Source of the DNA: Blastocatellia bacterium
GTDB taxonomy: Bacteria > Acidobacteriota > Blastocatellia > Chloracidobacteriales > JADJPF01
Assembly: GCA_025057015.1 (NCBI GenBank)
Contig: JANWYG010000023.1
Location: 40,939-104,938, forward strand
Reading direction: 5' to 3'
Length of the DNA stretch: 64,000 nt
Under the pieces are notes generated by a model. That model ran no database searches. It was not told the DNA's origin and worked only from the letters and a program-made list of their open reading frames with translations. Positions 1 through 8,258 of the stretch are shown here, piece by piece (position 1 is the first letter of the stretch; every line of letters starts with the position of its first letter). The translations under genes were made by a program, and so were the position numbers.

Positions 1-177
1 GCCGAACGACGCGAATTATATAATGAAGCGCAAGTAACTTGGGCCGATAAAGCGCCGATCATATATCTAGTAAGCGAAAATGTTCTTGTAGGTGCGCAAA
101 AGAACATAGGAAACTTTAAGCCTTCGGTACTAGAGCCATCGCTTACCTGGAACATAGAAGAGTTATTTTTCAAGTAA
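1..177 (+). CDS. ABC transporter substrate-binding protein, family 5 (C-terminal fragment)
   Basis: Only the last 58 codons lie in the window; reading frame 1 is open from base 1 to a TAA at 175-177. The residues ELYNEAQ..W.DKAPIIYLV followed by WNIEELFFK resemble the C-terminus of extracytoplasmic peptide/nickel-type solute-binding proteins, where a helix of the kind Q.i..d.aP.i.l is followed by a short strand and a terminal W/F-rich tail. The likely role is capturing an oligopeptide or similar solute outside the membrane for an ABC importer whose other genes would lie to the left. It ends 31 bases before the next gene on the same strand. The family call rests on a short fragment, so the substrate cannot be stated. 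Confidence 0.6.
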   Translation, partial: AERRELYNEAQVTWADKAPIIYLVSENVLVGAQKNIGNFKPSVLEPSLTWNIEELFFK

Positions 178-208
178 CTAAGGCAAGTGCCTAAGACTAA
201 TAAACTCT

Positions 209-1402
209 ATGACGATGGTAGAGTGCAGCACCTGCCACCGCAGTTTTAAGAATCGTTTAAGCCATTGCCCATACGACGGTACGCCGCTCATACGGGATAC
301 AACGGCGGATGATGCTAGATATATAGGCAAGATATTAGATGGCAAGTATCTGATCTTGTCAAAGATAGGCGAAGGTGGAATGTGCAACGTTTATCGAGGA
401 CAGTTCTTGTCCGATACTCGCCCCTGTGCTGTAAAGATACTCCATAGCACGTTAAACTCAGATCAAGTAGCCTTGCGGCGTTTCCAGCAAGAGATCCGCA
501 CAGCTCGACTCATAAAGCATCAGAACGTAGTAGAGGTCTACGACTACGGAGAGACTTCAGACGGAACCGTTTACATGGTGATGGAGCTGATCATAGGCCC
601 GACGCTAAAACAGCTCCTACAATCAGGGCCGCTGCCTCTGCAGCGTGCTAGTTCTATACTTCGCCAAATCTGTGCTGCCCTCGAAGCTGCCCACTCACAA
701 GGCATAATACATCGCGATCTAAAACCAGATAACATCATGCTAGTAAACTCGACCCAAGACTCTGAGGTCGTCAAGATACTAGACTTCGGCATAGCAAAGT
801 TCTATGGCGACACCAGTATCACAGCCGAAATTACGCCACACATAGTGATGGGCACTCCTCGCTACATGTCGCCAGAGCAGTGCCATGGTAAACCTCTAGA
901 CAGCCGCTCAGACATATACGCAGTTGGGCTACTCGCATACGAAATGCTGACCGGCTCGCCTCCCTTTACAGATACCTCAGCTCAAGTGTTGATGAGTAAG
1001 CATATGAATGAACCTGTCCCAAGTATGAAACAACTGCAGCCTTCGATACCCTCAGCTGTGGAAAAGGTAGTTCTAAAAGCTCTAGAAAAAAGCCCCCTCA
1101 AACGCTACCAACGCCCTATAGACTTTATCGAAGAGTTCGAAGAAGCCATTACACAAGATCCTTCCGTCGTCCCCAGTGTTGTCCACCGCCCACAACCTAA
1201 GTCAGAGCTCATACCTGTGGTAAAAAAAGTGGGCGAGCTGTCAATAGTAGAATACACTACCGGTGCTCAAAAAAGGCGCTCGCTGCCGCTAATATACGAA
1301 CATTTTTATAAACATTCCAAAACCTATCTACTTTCGTTAGTCGTCGCAATTCTCGTGGCAATAATCATACTGTTTTTCATGCTTTTTTCCGAAATTTCTT
1401 GA
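209..1402 (+). CDS. Serine/threonine protein kinase with N-terminal zinc ribbon and C-terminal membrane anchor
   Basis: 397 residues. Cys6, Cys9 and Cys20 followed by PYDG form the small zinc-ribbon-like element often seen before acidobacterial kinases. The kinase domain runs from about 47 to 312: glycine loop GEGGMCNVYRG, ATP-binding lysine in AVKIL, catalytic loop HRDLKPDN, DFG and MSPEQ in place of APE. A single hydrophobic helix at about 371-392 ends the protein, so the kinase should face the cytoplasm as a tail-anchored protein with almost no outside part. It therefore lacks the usual extracellular sensor, and the zinc ribbon may be the regulatory input (inference). No clear Shine-Dalgarno precedes ATG 209; ATG 215 is an alternative. 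The next gene starts 4 bases downstream. Confidence 0.9.
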   Translation: MTMVECSTCHRSFKNRLSHCPYDGTPLIRDTTADDARYIGKILDGKYLILSKIGEGGMCNVYRGQFLSDTRPCAVKILHSTLNSDQVALRRFQQEIRTARLIKHQNVVEVYDYGETSDGTVYMVMELIIGPTLKQLLQSGPLPLQRASSILRQICAALEAAHSQGIIHRDLKPDNIMLVNSTQDSEVVKILDFGIAKFYGDTSITAEITPHIVMGTPRYMSPEQCHGKPLDSRSDIYAVGLLAYEMLTGSPPFTDTSAQVLMSKHMNEPVPSMKQLQPSIPSAVEKVVLKALEKSPLKRYQRPIDFIEEFEEAITQDPSVVPSVVHRPQPKSELIPVVKKVGELSIVEYTTGAQKRRSLPLIYEHFYKHSKTYLLSLVVAILVAIIILFFMLFSEIS

Positions 1403-1406
1403 CCCA

Positions 1407-1763
1407 ATGTATTACTTCCTCCCTAAAGAACATATCGCCGCAGTTCAACTTTACAATGAAGGAAAGTTCTACGAAGCTCATGAAGAATGGGAACAGCTCT
1501 GGAAAATAGCCCAAGGTGATAGCAAGCTCTTCTACCAAGCACTTATACAAGCAGCAGCTGCCCTGTTACACCACCAAAATGGTAACAAAAGAGGAGCAGA
1601 AGTCTGCTTGGCAAAGTCTTTGGAAAAGTTAAGCCGTTTGCCTAAAAGATTCCTAGGAATAGACACAGAAGCTTACTCCAAATCGCTAAAGACGTTCTTC
1701 GCAGAAGAACTGGCAATCTTCCCAAAGCTGGAGTTGCAATCTTGGAACTCAGAAACAGACTAG
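1407..1763 (+). CDS. DUF309 family protein
   Basis: 118 residues. The pattern LYNEGKFYEAHEEWEQLW, then FYQALIQAAAALLHHQNGN..GA, matches the small all-helical DUF309 family, in which conserved His and Glu residues pack in a helical bundle. The biochemical role of the family is not known to me. It lies in a tight run: 4 bases after the kinase gene, and its last 22 bases overlap the start of the FAD oxidoreductase gene, so the two are probably translationally coupled. No membrane segment or signal peptide is present. The family assignment is fairly sure; the function is open. Confidence 0.8.
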   Translation: MYYFLPKEHIAAVQLYNEGKFYEAHEEWEQLWKIAQGDSKLFYQALIQAAAALLHHQNGNKRGAEVCLAKSLEKLSRLPKRFLGIDTEAYSKSLKTFFAEELAIFPKLELQSWNSETD

Positions 1764-2926
1764 AAAGCATTTTTGGCAAAAATATAGTAACCGGGGAATG
1801 CTCCCTCGACGAGCTTCCACCGGTGCCGATAGTCGCTCCCCTGGATATAGAACAAGCGTCGGAAATAGTGAAATTCGCTGCTTCTGAAAAAATGTCCCTA
1901 ATTCCTTCCGGAAACGGTTCTGGACTACATATAGGCAACCCGCCCCGCCGACTAGACTTGATAGTTTCCACTATGCGACTAAACAGATCTGTACTGCACG
2001 AAGCAGCAGACTTAGTGGCCACTGTAGATGCAGGAGTGCCTTTTCTAGAGCTACAGAAGGCTCTCGCACAAAACCGACAGTGGTTGCCAGTAGATCCGCC
2101 TCGCCCGTCGAGCACCACCGTAGGAGCAGTAGTAGCTACCGCATTCTCAGGAGCACTAAAATATTCGCGAGGAGGAGTGAGAAACTACCTCATAGGCCTG
2201 AAAGTAGTACAACCAGACGGAAAGTTGACCAAGTTTGGCGGCAAAGTAGTAAAGAACGTGGCAGGATATGACCTGATGAAGCTATATACGGGAAGTTTTG
2301 GTACCCTCGGCTTGATAGTAGAGCTAAGCTTCAAACTACATCCGCTACCACAGTCAGACGTTACGCTTGCCATAGTCTGCCGCAACGTCACCGAGCTGTT
2401 GCAAACGCTATCTCCGCTACCACTTGCAGCTATAGCCGTGTTGTCACCACAGCTTTCTGCACAGCTTGGCATCTCGACTTCTGAATACTCAATAGCAGTA
2501 AGGCTTCTTGGCACAGAGAACTCAACCAAGCAGCTTCGCCTACGCTTGCTTCAAACACTCTCTCAGGCTAGCTGTCAAGAATATCCCGAGCTATGGCAAA
2601 AGCTCGAAGAATTTCACTGCTCATCCACTAACTGCCTGCTTGCGTCTTCTCCTTCGTCAAAGATACCTCTATTACTTGAGTTATGTAAAAACTGGCCTGT
2701 AGAATGCCGTGTTGGCAGCAGTCAACGCATCTATCCAGACCCGCTAGATCTTGAAATGATATCCGAGCTTAGAAAACACTTTCCAGTGATGGTAGAACGA
2801 GCAGACCCTTCACTAAAACGCAATCTCGATTCCCGCGGTCTTACAAGCGATCAGATTACCCTCATGGCAGCTATAAAGAAAACGCTAGATCCTGATGATA
2901 TTTTTAGCCCCGGCAGGATGTTCTGA
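1742..2926 (+). CDS. FAD-binding oxidoreductase, GlcE-like (glycolate oxidase FAD subunit family)
   Basis: 394 residues. It has the PCMH-type FAD-binding fold: SGNGSGLHIGNPPRRLDLIVS near 58-78, then PPRPSSTTVGAVVA, the segment KFGGKVVKNVAGYDLMKLY and GSFGTLGLIVELSFKLHPLP. These are typical of GlcE, the FAD subunit of glycolate oxidase, which oxidises 2-hydroxyacids with GlcD and the iron-sulfur subunit GlcF. Neither GlcD nor GlcF is adjacent, so here it may work alone or with genes elsewhere. The chosen start is TTG 1742, preceded by GGAG eight bases upstream and lying inside the DUF309 gene. It overlaps queG by one base (TGATG). The family is sure, the substrate is not. Confidence 0.8.
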   Translation: MELRNRLESIFGKNIVTGECSLDELPPVPIVAPLDIEQASEIVKFAASEKMSLIPSGNGSGLHIGNPPRRLDLIVSTMRLNRSVLHEAADLVATVDAGVPFLELQKALAQNRQWLPVDPPRPSSTTVGAVVATAFSGALKYSRGGVRNYLIGLKVVQPDGKLTKFGGKVVKNVAGYDLMKLYTGSFGTLGLIVELSFKLHPLPQSDVTLAIVCRNVTELLQTLSPLPLAAIAVLSPQLSAQLGISTSEYSIAVRLLGTENSTKQLRLRLLQTLSQASCQEYPELWQKLEEFHCSSTNCLLASSPSSKIPLLLELCKNWPVECRVGSSQRIYPDPLDLEMISELRKHFPVMVERADPSLKRNLDSRGLTSDQITLMAAIKKTLDPDDIFSPGRMF

Positions 2927-3909
2927 TGGTTACATCAAAGCAAATAAAGGCAAAGGCTTATGAACTTGGAATTACGCTCATCGGCATCGTACCTGCTGAA
3001 GCATTGACTGAAGAATCAGAAAAGCTGCAGGAATGGCTTCGAGCTGGCTTTCACGGAAAGATGGGCTATATGGAACGTACCGCCGACAAACGCTCAGATC
3101 CACGCAAAGTCTTGCCGTCAGCCCGCAGCGTTATATCCACGGCAATCAACTACTACACGCCCTACCAACACGAACAGAGCAAAGATTTTGGTAAAATCTC
3201 ACGCTACGCTTGGGGTAAAGACTACCATGAGGTGCTAGCAAACAAGCTCCGACAACTGCTTGAATGGATCAAAGAAACAGAGCCTCAAGCAGAAGGGTTT
3301 ATTTCAGTAGATGCAGGGCCTATGATGGACAAAGCTTGGGCAGTAAGAGCAGGCCTAGGTTGGTTGGGAAAGCATACGAACGTCATCTCTCGCTCACACG
3401 GTTCTTGGCTTTTCTTAGGCGAAATAGTAACGAACTTAGAACTTGAATACGACACGCAGATAGAAACTGACCATTGTGGTAAGTGCATGAAGTGTATCGA
3501 AGCTTGTCCTACAAGCGCTATAGTTGCACCTTATGTACTCGATGCCCGCAAATGTATCTCTTACGCTACTATAGAGTTAAAAGACGACTTACTACCTACA
3601 GAAATCACTGCTGCCTTAAACGGCTGGATTTTCGGCTGTGATATTTGCCAAGATGTCTGCCCGTGGAACCGTTTCTCAAAGCCTACGGACGAACCTGATT
3701 TTGCGCCACGTAGTGAGCTTCTAGCACCGGTACTAGAAGACTTCGAAAAGCAGCTATGCAGCCTGTCTCAACAAGAGTTCAAACATAAGTACAGGGACAG
3801 CCCGCTAAGTAGACCTAAACTCAAGGGATTACTACGCAACGTACGTGCAGCGAAATTTAATCTCCAGCCACAGCTGCCTGCACCCGATGCGTCATCGCAG
3901 GCAACTTAA
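2926..3909 (+). CDS. queG: Epoxyqueuosine reductase QueG
   Basis: 327 residues. QueG is a cytoplasmic cobalamin- and iron-sulfur-dependent enzyme that reduces epoxyqueuosine to queuosine in tRNA wobble position 34. Seen here: VDAGPMMDKAWAVRAGLGWLGKHTN, typical of the catalytic domain, then two 4Fe-4S motifs, CGKCMKCIEACP with a following Cys, and CDICQDVCPWN. The length fits the short form without C-terminal HEAT-like repeats. It starts at ATG 2926, overlapping the previous stop. Its last 53 bases overlap the end of the convergent histidine kinase gene, so the two 3' ends share DNA and their transcripts would be antisense there. Confidence 0.93.
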   Translation: MVTSKQIKAKAYELGITLIGIVPAEALTEESEKLQEWLRAGFHGKMGYMERTADKRSDPRKVLPSARSVISTAINYYTPYQHEQSKDFGKISRYAWGKDYHEVLANKLRQLLEWIKETEPQAEGFISVDAGPMMDKAWAVRAGLGWLGKHTNVISRSHGSWLFLGEIVTNLELEYDTQIETDHCGKCMKCIEACPTSAIVAPYVLDARKCISYATIELKDDLLPTEITAALNGWIFGCDICQDVCPWNRFSKPTDEPDFAPRSELLAPVLEDFEKQLCSLSQQEFKHKYRDSPLSRPKLKGLLRNVRAAKFNLQPQLPAPDASSQAT

Positions 3910-6715
3910 TGCGGAAACGAGTTCCGTGGCCAGGCTTGCTCTCTACAAATATGCGCCCGTTATGCTCTTGTATTATGCCGTAGCTTACAGCAAGTCCTAG
4001 CCCAGTACCCTGCCCAACTCCCTTGGTAGTGAAGAAAGGATCGTAGATCTTAGCTATATTCTCTGGCGCTATCCCTACGCCAGTATCTATCACGTCGATC
4101 AGGATTTGCGAATCAGTAAAGTTCGTTTTTATGGTCAGCTTGCCGCCTTTTGGCATAGCATCCCTTGCATTTAGCAGCAGATTCATAAACACCTGCTGCA
4201 GTTTATTTGCGCTGCCTAAACAGGATGGAAGCTTATCACAATATTGTTTCTCGATAACTATCTGCGTATCTCTGAGCTGTGGTTCGAGCAGTTGAATAGT
4301 ATCATCCAGAATCTTGTTCACTTCTATGGGAACGTGTTCGACGCTACCTGTTCGTGAAAAGTTGAGCAAATTATTAACTATGTCTGAAGCACGCATCGTC
4401 TGGCGCTTTATCTTTTCAAGTATAGCGTACTTCGGATCGGACACTGGCGTCTGTGCAAGCAGCATCTGCGTGTAGCTAGAAATCCCCGTAAGAGGGGTAT
4501 TCACTTCGTGTGCCACACCAGCGGCAAGCAGGCCTATCGAGGATAACTTGTCTGTCTCGCGCATCTGCTCTTCTAACCTGACTCGCGAAGTGACATCTTC
4601 TAGCAGTATCAGTCCGCCGACTAGACTACCGTCCTTAGCTTCTAGAGGAGAAAGCGAGATGTTGACTACAAACTCTTGACCGTCGCGAGAGGCAGTCTTA
4701 TAGCGATAGATATTCTGCACGCTGCGTAGATTCCAACTTGCACCACCAGTAGCACTGCGAATAGTGTTAAGCAGGTCCTCATCAAAGACTTGTCTTACAT
4801 GCTTGCCGATAGCTTCTTCTCTCGGTATAGACATCAGTTCTTCCAAAGCACTGTTCCAGTTAGTGATGTATCCTTCGCGGTCAACTGCAGCCAGACCTAT
4901 ATTTATACTTTCTATGATGTTCTCATTAAAGTCTTTCAGCTGCTCGAATTCTGCAGCCTTCTCCTTCTCTGACTTAAGCAGCAAGCTGTTCTCTATAGCC
5001 ACGGCAACGTAGCCAGACAGATCCTTTACCAGCTCAAGATCCTCTGAAGTAAGCATGGCATCTTCTACAGTCTTACCGAGTCCTATTACAGCTACTATTC
5101 TGTCACGTATATAGCAAGGAATGTAGTAATGTAGCTGTCTCTGCGCTGCATCTGCATCATCGACTTCGGCAGCAGAAACATAAGCAGAACGAGCTGCTAT
5201 TTCGGCAAAGTTTTTTGGCAAATTAACCGATCCGCGTAGGTCTCTTGCATAAGCCAGTTCATAAACAGCACCATTTTCTATGAATATTGCCAGACGGTTT
5301 ACGCTCAACATCTCGCTTAGACGCCTTGCCAGAGCACTCAGCAAGCTGTTCAACTCAGCCGTCGAAGAAAGTGTCTGCCCAAATTCTGCTATACCAGTTC
5401 TATAATCATATCGTTCACCGAAAAAGAGCCTATCTATACGTTCTTCCAGCCAACTCTTGATAGGAGTAAACAGCATAGCAGCAATAGACATCACGGCCAC
5501 TTGCAGCAACAAAGTTGCTCCTTCGCTCACCGAAGGTCCGAGTTCTCGCACCCACTCGCCAGCCTTTACTACGCCAAGCATAAAGATGACCACTACCGAA
5601 ATCGTCGCCAAACCGTACGACATGCTACGGCGCACTATGACGTCTACGTCCATCAATCGGTATCTAACTATCGAGTAGCCAAACGAAATAGGCAGGAAGA
5701 CAGAAGGCGCTATCGCAAGAGTCGCCTGTAGCTGTGAGATTTCGTTTCCAAGCACGAAAGGATAGGCATACAGCACAGTAAATGGCAGTGAGCTAAGTGA
5801 CAGGCCCCAAGTAACCCACTTGAGCTGTTGACGCAACACCGACGCTTTTGTCTGTATGAAAGTAAGCAACAGCAAGATGGTACTTGTCACAAACGCCATA
5901 GAAAACTGCACTATCTCTACCTTGTTCAGCATAGCATGCCAGCGCACTAGCAGCGGATAGTTAGTAACTAGCATCGCCAGCCTGGCAGTAATCAATAGCA
6001 CCGCTGGCAAGTAAATCAACCAAATGATATATGGACGCTTCTCAAGCCAAGTTCTTCTAAAGGGAAAGATAAGGCAAAAGTGGAAAAACAGCGGAGAAAG
6101 AAGTATAAAGCTGACCGCATCCACTGCTGCAACTATATCATCCGCAAAAGAGTAGCTACCTACCGGACTTAACGCATATACAGCAAACACTAACAAGCAT
6201 ATTAAGAAAAAATGAGGCACATAGCCAATCGTCGGATGTTTTAGAAGCACATAGCATCCTATCAAGATAAAGACAAGCCCTATGATAGTCATGAATATCT
6301 GAAGTGGTAACCGCGAGGGCTCCTCTGCTATGTCTTTCAGATCCGCATCCCAGAGTTGACTCTTTTCTTCATTTACCCAGCGCTCTATCGTATAAGTTAC
6401 ATCACCACCTACTCCAACTTTCTCTTCGAGAATGAAGTACACATCTCTAACTTCATCAATCTGCAAGATCCCTTCAGTGCTTAGCGTAACGAATCTCAAG
6501 TAGTCACCGCGAACTATACCAGCTCGGTCAGCGGCTGAACCTACACGCACACTCGCAGCCTTAACACCTCTGCCAGTATCCACCCAGACAACCCCATCAT
6601 CCGGCAGAGGCCGACTGTAGACTCTATCTCTAAGATTCACGACTACTAGCCCTGCTACTGCTAGCAAAATAACAAGCAGTCCAGCGGTTTTAGCTCTGGC
6701 AACAGCTCTTAGCAT
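3857..6715 (-). CDS. Membrane sensor histidine kinase with PDZ, GAF and PAS domains
   Basis: 952 residues. In order: a signal-anchor helix (about 10-27), a PDZ-like domain (about 45-112, SVRVGSAADRAGIVRGD), a bundle of roughly seven or eight membrane helices (about 138-415), a GAF domain (437-580), a PAS domain (594-712), the dimerisation and phosphoacceptor domain with H-box AAGVAHEVNTPLTG (His736), and an ATPase domain with N-box NLLLNARDAM, DTGVGIAP and GTGLGLAVS. The PDZ would lie outside the membrane, so it may bind envelope protein C-termini (inference). No response regulator is next to it, making it an orphan kinase. It starts 2 bases after the stop of the upstream outer-membrane-like gene, so the two are probably co-transcribed. 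Confidence 0.9.
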   Translation of the reverse strand: MLRAVARAKTAGLLVILLAVAGLVVVNLRDRVYSRPLPDDGVVWVDTGRGVKAASVRVGSAADRAGIVRGDYLRFVTLSTEGILQIDEVRDVYFILEEKVGVGGDVTYTIERWVNEEKSQLWDADLKDIAEEPSRLPLQIFMTIIGLVFILIGCYVLLKHPTIGYVPHFFLICLLVFAVYALSPVGSYSFADDIVAAVDAVSFILLSPLFFHFCLIFPFRRTWLEKRPYIIWLIYLPAVLLITARLAMLVTNYPLLVRWHAMLNKVEIVQFSMAFVTSTILLLLTFIQTKASVLRQQLKWVTWGLSLSSLPFTVLYAYPFVLGNEISQLQATLAIAPSVFLPISFGYSIVRYRLMDVDVIVRRSMSYGLATISVVVIFMLGVVKAGEWVRELGPSVSEGATLLLQVAVMSIAAMLFTPIKSWLEERIDRLFFGERYDYRTGIAEFGQTLSSTAELNSLLSALARRLSEMLSVNRLAIFIENGAVYELAYARDLRGSVNLPKNFAEIAARSAYVSAAEVDDADAAQRQLHYYIPCYIRDRIVAVIGLGKTVEDAMLTSEDLELVKDLSGYVAVAIENSLLLKSEKEKAAEFEQLKDFNENIIESINIGLAAVDREGYITNWNSALEELMSIPREEAIGKHVRQVFDEDLLNTIRSATGGASWNLRSVQNIYRYKTASRDGQEFVVNISLSPLEAKDGSLVGGLILLEDVTSRVRLEEQMRETDKLSSIGLLAAGVAHEVNTPLTGISSYTQMLLAQTPVSDPKYAILEKIKRQTMRASDIVNNLLNFSRTGSVEHVPIEVNKILDDTIQLLEPQLRDTQIVIEKQYCDKLPSCLGSANKLQQVFMNLLLNARDAMPKGGKLTIKTNFTDSQILIDVIDTGVGIAPENIAKIYDPFFTTKGVGQGTGLGLAVSYGIIQEHNGRIFVESKPGHGTRFRIKLPAMTHRVQAAVAGD

Positions 6716-6717
6716 AA

Positions 6718-8130
6718 CTAAAATCTTACGCTAACCCCTCCTCGCAAACTACGAGGCTGTCTGTAAGACACTACATCATCCCCACAATCCACCAAGTTAC
6801 GCAAGTCTAGCAGCGCTTCCCACCTTCCTGGAATGAAATTAACAGGAAGCTGCTGCCTAATATAGACGCTTAGCCCTGGCGGTACGGCCAGAAAACTCCC
6901 AAGGAAAGGTTCGCTGTTACCTACTCCAACCAGTGCAGAAAGTCTCGTCCCCGTAGGCATTTGCAGGTCGACTCTAGTTGACAAAACCTGAAAGTTTCCC
7001 CCAGCTTGTGCCAAACCTGACTGCTGACCAAATCCATAGCCTAAGGCTGCTGTCAAGAACTTGCCCGTCCTACTAAAAATGATTCTCATACCCCGCCGAG
7101 AGCCCTGCCGAAAAGGTGCGACGGCTACAAAATTATCCGAAAACAGCGAGACATCAATCTCAGTATCATCTGCTATAGCTCTTCGATAACCTATTTCCCG
7201 TCGCTTTGTCCGTACTGCAGCATAATTTAAAGGCGAGATTTCCACATTCTCAGCCAAAGCGGCGGCATCGTACTTAGGAACAGATAGTCCCGCATAAGCT
7301 TGACCTTTGCCATCTAAATCCAGAGCAAATTCGATTCTTGGACTTATCTGCATGTCCGAGTATCCGATTGCGGACAACTTACTGAGTTGCACTCCATAGA
7401 CAAATGTCAGCGAATCTGTATACCACTTATCCGTTAAGTCGACATCATACCGAGCCAGAAATGCCCTTCCTTCTTGCAGTGGCAAACCTACATATTGCAC
7501 ATCCAAAGTCACTTCACTAGCGGCTTCAGAAACCACTTTTGCAGCTATACCCTTGCTCGTTCCATAAGACGTCACATCAGTCTGCCCAGCAATCAACACC
7601 TGTACTGCCGAGCCGATCGCTTTGCTTAAGGCAAAATTCAAGCCAGCACCTTCTCCATAACCAACTGTTGAATATACGCTCAAATTCCCACTTGTCAGGT
7701 CTTTCGAATCAATTTCTTCCGAACACCGATCATCTTCAAACTGGAAAACATGCCGAGCCCGTCGTAACACTTTACGGTAAGTTCCAACATCATCACCTAT
7801 CAAAGTACTTACTCGCCGGAGAGTGAAGTTGAAAAACGCCGTCTGATTAGCAACTACCCTAGCCGAAGCTACCGTCCCAGGGCTATAACCTATAGCCACG
7901 GCTTTCAGAAGATAGTTACCTGGAAGCACCTTTGCCAGGTATCGACCTTCTGTATCAGTACGGACTACCTGCAGGATCTGCTTAGCCGTTACGGCGTCAT
8001 AGATGCTTACGAAGGCTCCCATCAAAGGCTTGTCCCTTTCATCCTTGACCAATCCGGAGATAGTTCCCGCTCCTGCTGCAGCAGAAGCAGTATAGGGCAC
8101 CAAAAATATCAAAAACCAAAGCTTAGTCAT
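6718..8130 (-). CDS. Outer-membrane-like protein with N-terminal carboxypeptidase-regulatory domain
   Basis: 470 residues. A signal peptide (MTKLWFLIFLVPYTASAAA) is followed by GTISGLVKDERDKPLMGAFVSIYD, a carboxypeptidase-regulatory-like beta-sandwich (about 23-110) with the usual GRYLAKVLPGNYLLKA pattern. The remaining 350 residues alternate polar and hydrophobic residues with many short strands and end in VSVRF, which suggests an outer-membrane beta-barrel with a terminal aromatic. It lacks a recognisable TonB plug and is short for a TonB receptor. The start has AGGGAAAG about six bases upstream, and a perfect TATAAT lies at 8162-8167. It heads an operon with the histidine kinase. The barrel is inference; the N-terminal domain is clear. 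Confidence 0.7.
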   Translation of the reverse strand: MTKLWFLIFLVPYTASAAAGAGTISGLVKDERDKPLMGAFVSIYDAVTAKQILQVVRTDTEGRYLAKVLPGNYLLKAVAIGYSPGTVASARVVANQTAFFNFTLRRVSTLIGDDVGTYRKVLRRARHVFQFEDDRCSEEIDSKDLTSGNLSVYSTVGYGEGAGLNFALSKAIGSAVQVLIAGQTDVTSYGTSKGIAAKVVSEAASEVTLDVQYVGLPLQEGRAFLARYDVDLTDKWYTDSLTFVYGVQLSKLSAIGYSDMQISPRIEFALDLDGKGQAYAGLSVPKYDAAALAENVEISPLNYAAVRTKRREIGYRRAIADDTEIDVSLFSDNFVAVAPFRQGSRRGMRIIFSRTGKFLTAALGYGFGQQSGLAQAGGNFQVLSTRVDLQMPTGTRLSALVGVGNSEPFLGSFLAVPPGLSVYIRQQLPVNFIPGRWEALLDLRNLVDCGDDVVSYRQPRSLRGGVSVRF

Positions 8131-8161
8131 TGTTACTTTCCCTGACTATTTATAAAACTCA

Positions 8162-8167
8162 ATTATA
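8162..8167 (-). promoter_or_regulatory. Putative -10 element upstream of the outer-membrane-like gene
   Basis: On the minus strand this reads TATAAT exactly. It would start transcription about 25 bases before ATG 8130. The region 17 bases further upstream (CGACTT) is a poor -35, so the match rests on the -10 alone. Confidence 0.35.
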
Positions 8168-8258
8168 CCGCTTTATTATTGCTGAAGTCGATAAAGCAGA
8201 ACCGCCTTTCAAAGAGTATTGCTTTAGGCCTAACCCAAGCTATAAATTTACGGACTGT

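Noticed and set aside
8130..8258. TTG-initiated extension of the SpoIIE phosphatase gene
   Set aside because: The added residues are not leader-like, whereas a signal anchor begins directly after ATG 8259.
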